Positions 13,236 to 27,100 of a stretch of DNA of 64,000 nucleotides are shown here, piece by piece (the stretch's first letter is position 1; every line of letters begins with the position of its first letter). The stretch is from Gavia stellata. Taxonomy: Eukaryota > Chordata > Aves > Gaviiformes > Gaviidae. Position numbers and translations under genes: made by a program. The stretch is from contig NC_082597.1 in assembly GCF_030936135.1 (NCBI RefSeq), forward strand, positions 40,839,095 to 40,903,094. Direction: 5' to 3'. The notes beneath the pieces were generated by a model. It saw nothing but the letters and a program-made list of their open reading frames with translations, did not search any database and was not told where the DNA came from.

Positions 13236-14117
13236 GCTGCTGGGTCTCCCAGAGCCACTTTGCAGATCAGGGCAGAGACTGGTGCAGGCAGCCTCACCTG
13301 CAGACTTGGCAGTCACTCACTAAAGTGCAGTCTGTGCACCCAGAGCCTCAGAGCTTGGTTGTGATCTGGTAATGCTATCATAGTAGGACCCGTCCCAGCA
13401 TTCTACCACTTCTCATATTATTAAAAATACTTCTTGCAGTATTGTGGGGATCCTGTGACAAGCTCTTATCTGAAAGATGCTGGCTCTGCCTAACTTTCCT
13501 CTCAAATGCCTGGTTGCAAACATCCAAGTTTGTGTACAGACAAGGTGAAACACATATGAGGGTTAAGGGGATTGTTAACAAAGCACTCCCGCTATCCTAG
13601 TGTAAGGTCAATCTTGTAACCATACAAGCAGGGCTACTGAACTCACCAGAGGAAGGAAGAAAGGGAGATCAACGCCTGGAGCTCATTCAAATTAAGGTCG
13701 CAGTTCTGTAGCCAGGCCCTCCAGTGTGAATAGGGTTTCTGCCTGGACTCATGTTGGCAAATGGGGACTTAGTTACACACTTCTGATTAAAACTAAACAG
13801 AATTTGACCGTGCAACCTTTTCCTTATGCTAGAAACCTACAGCTGTGTGCCAAATATGCAAGATAAAAGAATATCACAGAACTGAAACAGTATAGAAATA
13901 GGTTACAGTAAGCATACATTTTTATAACTACGTATTTTTTTCAGTTGATTCCACCCAGTCCATCTTTCTTCAAATAATTGTCATTAATCAAATACAAATA
14001 TAGGCCCCATGGGTCTAACTCAGATTTAAAGCTAAGCACATGTGTAAGTGTTTGTTGGTCTGGAGTCTTAGTTGTTGCAGTTTTATTGAAAAACATTCTA
14101 CAATAGGGTTTTTTCCT

Positions 14118-14139
14118 CCCCCTCCCCCTCCTCCCACCC
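14118..14139 (-). repeat. G-quadruplex motif on minus strand
   Basis: The minus strand reads GGG-T-GGG-AGGA-GGGGG-A-GGGGG: four G runs with loops of one, four and one bases. Confidence 0.8.
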
Positions 14140-15471
14140 AACAAATCAAATTACAGAGGGATTGATCTAATCATTTTGAAAAATGTTTTCATATATCAAA
14201 TATAGTCTTACCCCACAAAAAAAATAGAAAGCCAGAACAAACCTGCTTTTTCCATTGTCAATAGCAGCTACAGTCAAGAGTCTTGCTTTAAATCTTGCAG
14301 ATGGACAGCAGCTTCAGTGACATGCAGCGCAGCAATGGTTACAGAGAAAACAAGTAAGCTCATAAAGCATCGGCTCACACAAGTCAGGAAAAGAAGGAGC
14401 GAAGGTTCAGGTAGGTTGCTGCTCCCTCAGGCAGTTCCTCCAAAGACACCAGCTTTCTGATGGACAGCAAGTGCCTGGATTTGGGCTCAGAACAGAAAAG
14501 CCAATCTCTATTCCCAACTGTCAAAATGTACCCCATGCATCCGCTATTGCTGGAAGAAGTCTTATTGATTACAGTAGGATTCTTTATGGTTACAAAGATA
14601 ACTGTGTGGTTGTGCTTTTGCACAACTCTGTATGTAAAAAGTTGTATTCTTAAAGAAGTTTTCATATATATACACATACATATATTTAGATCTACACATA
14701 GTTAGATTCTGTGTACACATACATAACCTTATATTCACATATGCACATAGAGTAAAATTATTTTCCAACCCACAGCTAAAAAGGAACAAAGAAAAAGCTC
14801 AAAGCCTGATAACCCTTGGCACCCTGACAAACTCAAAGAACCCAAGAAAGCAGAAAGAAACAAGAGAGCAGAATGTGGCCTTCCCCACCCATCACGAGGA
14901 GTCTGGACTATACCCTTACCACGGTCCCAGGCTGTAATAGCATCCTCAGCCACGTCTTTTCCTGAAAGCTTACTTTCTGCAACATGCTGCAGCATTTCAC
15001 ATTCCTCCTCTCCACAAAAGAGCCTTTGGATATACAAAATCAACCAGTCCTTATTATTTTTTTTTCCATCTCTAACACCCTGTGACGCATACTTTTGTTT
15101 CCAGCTGCCCCATGACTTACTGTAGTGGGAAGATCTGCCATTTCCTATATCCCTGTGATAAAACTTTCAGGGAACTCGGCATTTTGGACATTCTGGTTGT
15201 GCTGAAGCAGGATTTTAACATTTTGGGGAAACCAAGACACGTACTTTAATTCAATCTTGCCCTTGAAGAAGGATTTGTGCAGGGAACATTTCAGTGTAGA
15301 GTAAACCCTCCACCTTTCCTTTAGAAACATAACGTTAGATTGACAGCAAGGATACAGATTTCCAAATAGCAAATGAGTTTGCAGATTCACATGGTCTCTT
15401 TTCCAAACACCTTCTGCAAACCTTGGATGTTGCTAGAATGGAAGATGAATTACTCAGGTTCTCTGAGATCA

Positions 15472-15509
15472 AGGAGCAAGGCCCTCCATGAGGAGCAAGG
15501 CCCTACAAA
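15472..15509 (+). repeat. 19-bp tandem duplication
   Basis: AGGAGCAAGGCCCT followed by five variable bases occurs twice, at 15472 and 15491. Confidence 0.8.
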
Positions 15510-18500
15510 TAGTGTAGAGCGTAAGGGTCAAGGCATGCCTCAAATGTTCTCAGTTATCTATTTTACTATGAACCAAACACAAAAACAGAAAAAGACTTCT
15601 TAATTCCACTCCTCTTCTTCCCTCTTCTTGTAGTAGGGGGATTTGCTTAATTCTTTACAGCTGACCCAGCCCTTCTACCCTGACAATCTTTGTGCGAAGT
15701 TTACGGCATGCAGCTGTGGTCCTTCTGCTCAGGGCAAGAATGTTAACCCTTCCCCTGACAGTCCTTGAACTGGTTATTATATACAGTCCATCACACAAAT
15801 CTGATTTGAGACACCACCAGATGGTTGTTATTTAGGTGAAAGCAGACCCAAATAGACTAATAGTCCAAAACACTACAGGGTCAGTTACTAAACTACTAAT
15901 TTGTGATCAGAAGTTGGAAGGAAGAAATATGTTGGCATGGAGAAGGGGCATGGATGAGAACTGTTAGTGTTCCTCAGTCCCTTTGCATTCCTCCCCTTGA
16001 AGACCTTTCAAACCGATGCCGAGAGCTTTTTCTTCTATTAACTGTCTTGTTTAGGGGCTTGGGTCAGGTTGTGGGTTTTTTTTTTTTTTAAATGAGCTGT
16101 TCTGAAACACAAATCTTTTTAAGGGAAGGTTGGACTTAATTCACAGCAGAGCCAGAAAAAGAGAGCCAATCTTCCTCTGGCACTTCTGCGCCTGAAAAAG
16201 GAAGAAAATTGACACCTGGAAATGCTGACATTTCGGAAAACAGATCTTACCCATTTTGAGTACAAGTGGGATGCTGGCAAAAAATGTGACATTGAAGCAG
16301 GAGGAATGTAGGAAAACTTACAAAACAAAACCTGAGAGGACTATTTAGAAACAAATAAATAATGAGTGTGTTGAGCAGCAACATGCCTAATGAATTTGTA
16401 TCCCCACGTTTCAAGTCACAGGCAGAACCTGGTAGATACTGCTTATCCTTCCCCTTGTAACAGCTGCACAGGTATTAACACTAATGCCTGAAGTAGCCTA
16501 TTGAAACTGTGGGATTTATACCGGTCTACTGGTCTACCCTTTTCTTTAGGACTGCAGATAGTCGATATTTCAGTTTGGAGGCCAAGTTGTACACCGATTC
16601 AGTTCAGACTGAATCTTTGTGTTGCTTTCCTCACAAAAGTGAGAAACCAGAAAAGTTCTGCTTTACAGAAAATAAAACAGGTAAATAAAATGAAGGGCAA
16701 GACCCCTGATGCTGCTGGAGGAACCTCCATCATTTCAGTCTCAGCCAGCCTGTCCCTTGCTGCAGGTGGGTGATGCAGCGATGTCTCTTGGGGCGGACAG
16801 AGGGAGGACATCCCCCCTCCCACAGAACATGCAGCGCAGACTGCAGAGCTTTAGTTCTGCTGCTTGACTTCTCCCCTCCTCGCCCTGTTTCTCTGCCATA
16901 AACCTGCGTCTCATTGGCGTGCCATTCTGGAACAACTCTGCTAGGTCCAGGGCAAGGGCTGTGCCAGCTGATGGTAGTGCCTTCACATGGGAGGGGGAAA
17001 TGCCAGTTTTGGTGACGGGGATATCTGCCCAGCTGGGGAGCACTGGAGTCACCAGCCAGAACAGTCTGGATTAAACTACCAATATATTTTTTAAACAGCT
17101 TTTCCTGCAAACTGGACAACTTCCTTTTCAATGTGCTGTACTTAGAACAGTCTTCTGTTCCCTGGACACAAAGTATTCACCCCTTTTAGCATTAGGCACC
17201 TAATGAGTTAGCTCACCTAATGTCTGAATCACCCTCTCTCCAATGTTTATAAGGGAAGACCATCATAACCATGCTTCTAACATGGAAGCACCAGCTAAGC
17301 AGCGCGTAGGGCTGGGGGAACAAAGCCCAAACACTTCCTTTGCTGCATTGTAGTAGAGGAGTCCCTTCTACGCTGACCTGCGCTCCACTGGTGTCCATAC
17401 ACTTTCTTACATACTGTCATTCAGGTACCTTCTTCATTTGGGCTAGTTTATAAGCTGCTCAAGAAAGCAACTGATTTTTGAATGATAATGTGGTATATAG
17501 ATCTGTGGTACAAACACAGAAAGATGCATTATAACAATGCTTGGAACATGAAGGCAAATAAAATTAAGCCCAGGCATTAACATATATTTAGTCCAAGCAG
17601 AAGATAATTGGAATTAATTTAGTTCTTATACTTCAATATATCATATATGTATATAAAAGGAATATTTGTAAACCAAAAACAATTTGCAAGCAAAAAAACC
17701 CCCAGGAATGAATCTGCAGCACTCTGTACACTCATATATAGTGACTGTATTTTTTGTCTCATAATGCTAGCATTGTTAGGGGTTTTTTTCTTCTTTTCTG
17801 TATTATTGTGCCTAATTTGTCCTTTTTAATAGAAAACTTGAGAAAGTTTGTGTTGTAGGAGCTTTTCCTATGCTAGCAAACAACAGAAACAGCATCACAA
17901 TCATTTGGGGCCACTTCAGCTTAAACAGTACCCATGCTAGTTATTTTCAAAGACACTGTCTTTTGTAAATAAACGCATATACTAAGGTTTTCAGAGCCAG
18001 AGCTTTTGTGGGTCATGCCACAGAAACAATCTTCCTCCTGAACCTGTTTTCCCCTGTCAGGTTATTGGCTTTTCATCTAGCTATTTATGAAAAAAGTAAC
18101 CAGAATCCTCCAAGCCTGTCACTGGAGACCACTTTCCCAACTCAGTTGAAAGGTAGTCATATCTGTGGGTCCGAAATTTCTGCAAGGGTAGAAGGCTTTG
18201 GTTTGTTCTTGAAAGATGGGATTATAATGGAAAATAGTGTTAGGCTAAAGAAAGAGCACTGGTAGTATAATTTGGCAGAAAAATAAAGGCCATCCAAACA
18301 AAAGGGTTTGCATTCTGGAAAAATAATTTTAGTTTTGTGCCAACACTGTCTGGACTGAGCAAAAATGTGATTTACACCTTTCTAAAACCTTGAACCCATT
18401 GCCAGAAGTATGTAAGAAAAAGTCAAAATTCTAAGGAGTAAATTTCTTGGGCTGCCATTTCCAATGAATAAGTTTGATAAATAAAACTTAATTTTTACAT

Positions 18501-21100
18501 CTGCCATGGATTCCAGGGTATGATTAATAGCTCAAACATTGTGGCCAGTAGCCAATGTATGTATGTGATTACAGCAATCTTAAATATAGTACATTTTGAA
18601 TAAATATGCCAAAAAAGAATATAAAAAACACTCCATGCATGCTTGGAAAAAGTCTTGTCACACTGTCAAATATTAAATCCTTATGAAAGTTAAATACCAC
18701 AGGCATCGTTAGGCGGAATCACAGAAACGTGGGGTGCCACTGGCATCAGCTCAGCTTTGGGAGCTCAATCATTGAAACACCATTTCTATTCATTTTGTTT
18801 TCTACATTTTGTTTCAGCTGATTTGCTGCATATCAGTGAAAAAACCCCACCCAAACCCAAAACCCCCTGCTTTGCCAGAAGTACCATGTTAAACTGGTTG
18901 TCTTTCAGAGTCACCTGCCAAAAAAAAAAAAGTTTTTTTAAATGTTGGTCATTTAAAAATTTTACTCTGCTAACTCAGATTTTGTGATCAGCATGTTTTC
19001 CCTCTCCTCTTCAAGGGGCATCATGTTCTCACCTGTGCTGACAGCAGCAGGGGGGGATAATAGAGATCACTAAACTCTACTGCACTTGGAATTTTTACCA
19101 GGGAGAGTTCACGGGGATTTCAGAGGAAATACAGGCTATCCTCCAAATCCATGTATCTGCAGAACAGGGAATTTTTATTCTTCCTCTCTCCTTACCTTCA
19201 TGCCATCGTCTCTTCTGCTTCTGCAGTCCTGCTGCTGTTGGCTCTTCCTTCAGCACCTCCACCATGCTTCTGCTCTGCAGAGGAAAACTCTGCACCAGGG
19301 GATCGCTTTTAGGTAGGAGCAAAAGGGGTGGAAGCTCCTGGAGTTTCAGAGCTTAACTAAGGCTTGTTGAAACCAATCAGTAATTTTGGCTTTCATACTA
19401 GCCATGTGGTTTTAACAACTTTTTTAAATGAAAACTTACTCTGTGTGTCTTTCTTTTGTGCACCAGGTTTCAAATGCCAGAATTCTGTAAGCCTCCCCTC
19501 TCTGTAAAAAGTGGAAGGTAGCCTTGCAATGGTTTTAGAGGTTTTTTTTCCTAGAATGCTTTATCTTTAGTAGAAATTTTAGACACCTGGTTCCCAATTC
19601 TGCCAAACTGTTTAGGGCAGAAATTTTTGCAGCGAGATGCACAACATCAGCTATGTAATGGAAACACAATTGCAACCTTAACTTTTCAGGGAAGGAAGAA
19701 GTGCCTTTGCTATTAAAGGCTATCCTCTGCCTACCTCCACATGGGTGAGGTTCACCTGCTATAATTACATACCTGACCTAATTATGTTCTTAAACAGTAA
19801 TCACCTCTAAAAGCAGGGCTTGCTCTGCTCTAAGCAATGAATGCTGAGCCAACATTTGTATTAAGCAGTATTGACATCCAGTGGAGAGTTAGAATAATTA
19901 CAGGCATGCAGATAACCAAGTGCAATCATCCAGGTTACGTTCTGAGTTAGGCTTGAAAGGAGTAGTCTACTTACCCTAACCTACCAATTCTATCTTCCTA
20001 TAAAATGTAACTCTTAACCTTCGTGTATTCTCTTTGTTAAGAAAAACTGGAATAATATCATGCAAAGTCTGCCATTTCTCTGTAAAGGGTTTTCTTTTGT
20101 GTAGAGTTTCCTTTTCTTCCACATACTTACCCTTTTTTGTTACAGTTATTCAAAAGTAATGTCTGGGCTGCAGGTGCTGTTGTTTTTTATTGGAAAGAAG
20201 ACATCAAAGCATGTGTCTGACTGTTTTCCAGGACACATAAAAGTGTACCTGTCTTTGAAAACAGTATTATAATGCAGTTTAAACCCAGATTTTGAGTCTC
20301 CGACTCGATTATGTTTCCTGAAAGTTAGAGAAGATGGACGTGCATGAGCTGTCTAAGTACCTTCTCATTGCAGTGGAAGCAATGCACGGTCTAGCCCTTG
20401 CAATAAAGGAAGAATCAGTATGACACTTGGAGCAGTAGCAATAACCTCATCTGCACTAGTCTAAGGACAATTTGGTGACTCCATCTGATTCCAACAGAGT
20501 TATATTCTTATCAAAGAAAGCTAATTTAAAACTGTTCACTTTCTCCTGTAAAAGCTGTTGACTACTCATCGTAAAACTAACCGCTTGTCAGCTCTCAGCA
20601 ATCAAAAACCAAACAACTTTTGACAAAATTGATGACAATTGGGTAAAAATCACAGTAAGACTGAAAGAAAAGAAAAAAAGGAAATGCAAACTGTATCAAT
20701 GCATTCTGTATAACTAAAACTTCTGTCTTTGTCCCTGTCTTCTTTTTCTATACCTTCCTAAAATCTATCCTGGGACACTGGAGATCTCCAAACATCAGCA
20801 TTAGAAAATAGAGAATTCATCTACCGGTCACCAGTTAAAAATTTTCCTTCCTACTGTACTTTGATGGTCTATGCCATATGAGTTTGTTGCCTTTAGTTTT
20901 GCCAAAAAGCATTCACATTATAGAAAAAAAAAATCTTTTAAGTGTTAATTCAAGCTCCAGTGAATTTGCTGAACATCTGGTCCTGGTATAACCGCTCAAA
21001 ACTGCAGAAGGCAAGGTGTCCAGCGATGCAGATTTGGGGGAGTTGTATATTCCCTCCCAGTGCATCCTTCAGAGAAAAAATTAGAAGAAAACATATATAA

Positions 21101-24100
21101 AAAGAAGCCATGCTGCTCCAAAGGCATTGGTAGTGTCCACATGCTCTTGCGACTCCAAGGCCTTTGAGGGCAAATATCTTAGTCTTGGACAATACCCTGG
21201 GGAGTTCATAATAAAATGGGATTGCTGGGAAGGAAAACCTCTGGTTCAGATACTCAATACCTCACCCTCTGGTGTGCTCCCTTACGCTGTCCAGGTGACC
21301 CCACCATTAGCAGCTCTCCACAAGGATGACTTGAATATGGCTATGTTCACCCCAGAGCCCAAGACATTTGGTGAGATATTTTTTCAAAGGCTTGGTAATA
21401 CATGTGAAGCATGTAGCCACCATGTTTATGAGGCCAAAAGCACTGCTATCAGGAACACCTGCCTCACAGGAGGATCTTGTACCAGGACCTCATTGAGGAA
21501 AAACTACATGCAACAAAGAGTAGAGAGCTACCTGTAGGGATACAACATGGGCTGGTAGATCCAGGTCCAAGTGGACCATGGGTGTGCATGAGGAAGGTAG
21601 CTTATGACAAATGTCTAGCTCCTGGGCAATGCCAGCAGACAGTATAGGCAGCATGTTTCAAATAGGTGAGGAAAGTACTAAACAGGACATTTCAGAGTAC
21701 TGTGAGAGCCATGGGATGCATGTCATACAAATTACTGTGTCCAAGCTGAATCCACCTGCGAGGCTCTGAAGGTATCACCAAGATCTGAAGTGCAGATGCC
21801 TGTCCATGGAAGGTCCTCACTGGGGAAGCCTTCAGCAGTGAACTGGCAGAATACTTGTTAATAACATGCTGATATGGCCCAAAGCCACCATTCCTTGAAA
21901 CAAGGCCAAGTCTGCAAGATTCCTTGCACAACAGAAGGTGTAGTATGTATCTATATATCTCTATATACACTCTATGTGAGTGTAAAATGTCACCCTTTTT
22001 GTGAAATTGAAGTAACACTGGATATTTTTGCTGGTAACTGTGCACATGCTGCTGTTTAATTCTCATACTGTAGTCATCTGGTGGGTTAGATCAGGGCTTT
22101 CAGTTAATCATTCACTTTTGCTACCTCCCAGATTGATTTGCCTGCATAATTTAATTGTTCCATCTGCCCTTTACCTTAACATTCCTCCTTGTCACACAGA
22201 AGAACACTAATTGGTCCTTACTTTTAATTATGTCTACTTTTTCTGCAGTAGAAAATAATTCCATTTACTTTAATATATACATTAATTTGTTGCATAATTA
22301 CTATTGCTTTTCCCAGTTTGTCTTGTAACCATTCTGACTGCTGTTGACTTCTTTCAATTAGCAGATTTCCCTGGAACACTTGGAAGTTTGAATGACAGGA
22401 AATGCACTACAAAGACCTGTATTAATAGAATTCCAGATCTCTGATTAATTTGTTACACTTTGAAGGAAAAATTTGTAGGAAGCCACAAATTACAGGGTTT
22501 ATAAAACACGTAAATAGAAGTCTGTGCATGAGACTGTTTTAAAAAAATACAGAGGTAGTTTAGAAAGAATAACAAGCCGCAGAGAATTTTCAATTTCAAA
22601 TAAAATTTTAACAGTAAAATGCCAGCTAATTTCTATGAACTACACACCAGCTGACTAGCAGGAACATACTGAGGTTTGATCACCACAAGAGGCCCGTATC
22701 GCTCATTATGGACCCAAGACGCAGTGCTGTCCACTGCAATGGAGAGTGTCCTATGTGATCTGCTTATTTTTTTAATCCTTCTCCAGCTTTCTGCTGATTT
22801 TAGGTAGAAGGAAGCTGCTCCAGCAGACTCAGCACAAAGCACAGCATTGCATCCAACTGGCAGGCGCTTCTCGGGGCTGGGAGCTGGCAGAGGTGAGGGA
22901 GATTGCGGCAAGGGTCTAGCCATGCACCTGCAATCCTGGGAAGAGAGGTAGCAACACAGGAGCTGGCTTAGCGCACAGGCCCTGCACTGTTCCGGATGGT
23001 CTGGCGCAGGGTTTCTTAGTGGAAGAGCCGATAACTGTTTACATTACAAGAAACCTTTATCACAACGGGCATCTGTGCTGATATTGCAACAGCACGGCTG
23101 AGGAGCAAGAGACACTGTCTGCTTTCTTACTCTTAGAAAGTTGTTAGACATTAGCAGCACTGTGGGACTAAAAATCCCCACGTCTGGTTTTGAGACACTT
23201 CAAATATAAGGGTCTATATACAGCTCTTTATCTCACACCACCCAAGCAATACATATGTTTTGTTTTGGTTTTGGGTTTTTTTTTATGGCACATCTGAATC
23301 CCATTGTCTTTGCAGTAAAATAAATATCCCAGACCAAAAAATTCTGCCTGAGTCTATGTAATGGCTTTTTTCAGAGTGCACAGATGCCCACAGTGAGAAA
23401 TACCTCTTTGCCTTAAAGCCTGTGCTTGTATAACCATTGGGTCTGCATGCATAGAAATGGGTAGTCTTATTCTATAACCATCCTTTTATGTGTTTCTTAA
23501 TCTGTTTGCAGTTGTCACAGATTTGGTTGTATATGGCAATCTCTAATCTCAGTAAACCTAGGAACTCATCCTTTTGCCCCCATTGTTGACAATCATCCTT
23601 ATTATTAATAACATTACTTTGAGTCAAATGTGAGAGTTGTATGGAGTCACAGGACTTCACATCCTGGAGATTAAAGACAAAAACAAAATGTCACAAAATA
23701 ACTCCCAATTCTATGTACATAAGATTCAAAGTGGATCGCTATGGCAAGTAGGAGACATTTTCACAAAAGCTAACTTCTAAACTATCCCACTAGCATTTGG
23801 AAATTGTATTTAGTTCTAGACGCTGTGGAAGTGATTTATAGTTTCTGGTTTTAGTCCCTCTCTTGTGTCCATCCATCTCCTTTCCAATTCTTGTGAGACT
23901 GAGTTAACTCCCAGGCACAATTCCCCTTGGATTTTTCAGAGCTAGAGAGGTAGTTCCTTCACAATGTTGCAGAAGTTTTGTTCGCTGTAGTTCCTCATCC
24001 CCTCAAAACTGAGGACCTCAGACCTGTCTTAGACCTTAGAATTTTAAAGCAATTCATGAAAAAGAAGGAAGTGAAGATAATACTCTTGACATCTCCTAGT

Positions 24101-27100
24101 CTTATCATAAATCCTGATGTCTGATAAATGCTCAGCCTACTTTTTTTCTTTTATGTGCCATACATCTAAGATGCCAGAAATAAATGATAGTTCCATTCCA
24201 CCGCTCTCTTGCCAGACTGTTATAAGCTTTCAGAGCATTTACAAAATGTATGAGAGCCACCATCTCCACATCTAGAGAAGTATTCAAGACACTATCAGGT
24301 AATCTATCTGATATAGCTAAAATAATCAAAAGCCGTTTGGTCAGGATTCACTTAGAGACCATACAGGCAATGTGGCTTTCTCCTGGGGGATCTTTCTTAA
24401 AGAACATATGAAATTATACCCATAATTATACCCATAAACATATGAAATTATCTATAAGTCCTCCCAACCTGAAAACATAACCTTACCCTGCTGAAGAGCA
24501 CTGTCCCTTTTAAGTGTCTGGTCTTTTGCTGCTAAAAGAAGCGTTTTCAGTAGCAACTGTATTTTTGCAGGATAAAGCCTCTTGACTATGTCTATTCTAG
24601 TACATAAAAAAGAGGCAGGGCACTGCTCACACCCTGTTTCACAACTGCGATGAAATGATGAGTGCGCTCTTGCCCGCTTCTGACTGGTGCCTGTTAGTGC
24701 TGCCACAGACCATGCTCAAGCCCAGTGCCTGCCAGAGACCTGCAAAGCAGCCTGACATCTCTGTTTTGAGAGGACAGTGAGTTCGGGTCTGTGGGCAGGG
24801 TCAATGCCATGCCAGCTGGCTTTTAGTACAGAGAATGATCCCTGGCCTCCTTTAGTTAGTGGTGTAGGCACTGCCTTTCAGACAACACCAAAATATTTAT
24901 TAAAAGTTATATCAGATTTATGGATTCAAACAATGTGTTCATCCATTTTCTTTCCAAAACCTAATAGCCATAAAGGTGAGAATACGTTATGTTCTCCAGG
25001 TGGGTACACAGCCTGAATTAGTGGGACCTTGCAATACCAGCCCCACCTATTTTTTTCGTAACAGAACGCATGGAAGGTTGTTTTCAGCAGATTTGATTAC
25101 AGCAATTGAATTGGCTTATCCTAAACTCCTGTGTTTGCATGGGGTGACTCACTCCCCAGCTGTACCGATTTCTCTCCATGCATAGGAGTAATAGCCTAGC
25201 TTTTGGACATCTAGCTAGGGACAGCTAGAAAAGGGCCTCTGAAGTTTGAAGCCCCGTTTCAATGAAGCAGGGAAAGAAATCCCAGCATTGATGTTGTGAC
25301 GGTATAAATCTTCTGCAGCAATTTAGCAATGGTGCAACTGTTCCCTCAGTGGGCCAAGACTTGATGCTCACTGGTATTGTGATCTTGTTCCGCTTACTTG
25401 CTCAAAGCAACTTACTAATTTATCAGAATGAGCAGAGTGAGGAAAAGTCTCCTTCTACACCCTGCTAGAGATTGTTCAGAACAAAGAGACTTCTGTGCTT
25501 TTCATATGTGAGGCACCTTATTAAAATTCTCTTCAAGAACTGCAGCTATTACTAATTAAACTTCCTTACCATCAAAGTAGCCACATAAATCAGCCACACA
25601 ATAATTGTTCTATGAAAAATACTTGATCAAGCCTTATGAACACACTTTAATGCAGTGCAACTGAAAAATAACAGAAGATCAACAACTTTATTTCCTCTGG
25701 TCAAATACTAAACCAACCAACTTAGGTGAAAAGCAATTTTATTTTATACCTACAGCTTTGATTCAACCAACAGTCTTGAATATAGTATATGATGAATTCA
25801 GCTTTTGCCAAGGACATAAGCATATGCAAATGGCCTTAACATCAGCCTTATTCCTCTGTAAGACTCACGTCTGGGTCTCAAATGCCACTATCAGATGTGC
25901 TACAGTACATGGTAGAATGAACCTGCAATGCTAGTGATATGTAAAGTGATATTTCTTGCTCATGTTACTTTTTATCATCTTTATTGGTTGTTATAGCCCC
26001 CTTTCTGCCATTCTCTTGTTTTTTATTTTTATTCACAGTTCCCAAAGATCAAAACTATAAGGGTTTTCTATAATACCCAGCTCCACAGAGTTTCGGATTC
26101 ATATCTGCCTGGAACTGATATACTATTTAAGTTGACATTAAATTTAGCCCTGAATCATCTGTGGTGGGCCAGTGGCGCTCTCAGTCTTGAGTACCGTCAT
26201 TGTCCTAATGCAGATTCCCACTGCATGTATCTTTTCCTCCCTGTTCTGAGCATATTGCTGATGTCCTCAAGTTCTTGCTCTCATGAAAACTGTGTATAAA
26301 TTAAGTCTTGGAGAAACAGAATCATTTAAATATGCCCAGAAGTGTTTTCCCTACCTCTGCTTAAGAACTGAGTAGTAGAATGAGCAAATGGAGATGACTG
26401 AGGTTTCTTTTTTTTTCATTCTTATTAATGTCTTTTCCCATTTGACAGAGATCAAGGCAGCTGGTCTGGTGTCTTGGCTGCAAGACACATAAAGTATCTT
26501 AATCCCCTCTATTACCTATTTTGTGTGGTGCCAGTGTCTGCGTCTTCTGTGGGTTCACATATGCAAAATCATCCAGTGACAAGAGTAATACTGTCTTGAT
26601 TTAAGCATATGGCATCTAGACAAGCACCATTTTAAATCAATGGGGAAGCATCTATTCCCAGCTTGACTCTCTGTAAGAAAGTAGAGGTTGAGAAATTCTC
26701 TAGTGAGAAAATTCTTTGAAGATCTACACTCTGGCATAATATTACTGAATGAAAGCTTAGACCCTGTGAAGTATATGTCAACATTGCTGCTTATTTCCGT
26801 CAACCCAGAACTGCTTCCAGTGTCTTCAATAGAACAAAGGATTTAGGGTTTGGAAGATTTTTTTAATAATATAAGTGGAATTTTGGCTGCCTCTTCTGCA
26901 CAGAGGGAGTCATACCAGCAGGTGAGAAAGCAGTCAGAGCTGTTTAGTAAATAGAAAATTTATGCACAGCAAAGGAGAGGCTGTTTCACAACATTTGGAG
27001 ATAATGCTAGAGCTTTCTTGATGTACACACAGGCTGTGGATAAGTAACCTTCTTCTTCCTGCATTTGGATATAGTAGGTGTGTTTTGGCGAGAGAAGCAC

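Larger units (their letters stand above)
13236..21100. other. No gene seen, 7.9 kb
   Basis: Contains the minus-strand quadruplex motif, a 19-bp duplication and T runs (16076-16089). Open stretches near 16730-17131 lie in a GC-richer patch and have no domain signature. Confidence 0.55.

Noticed and set aside
22633..22923. 96-codon minus-strand open stretch considered as an upstream exon of a neighbouring gene such as PTPRR
   Set aside because: The translation does not resemble PTPRR or any family I recognise, and no convincing splice context was found.
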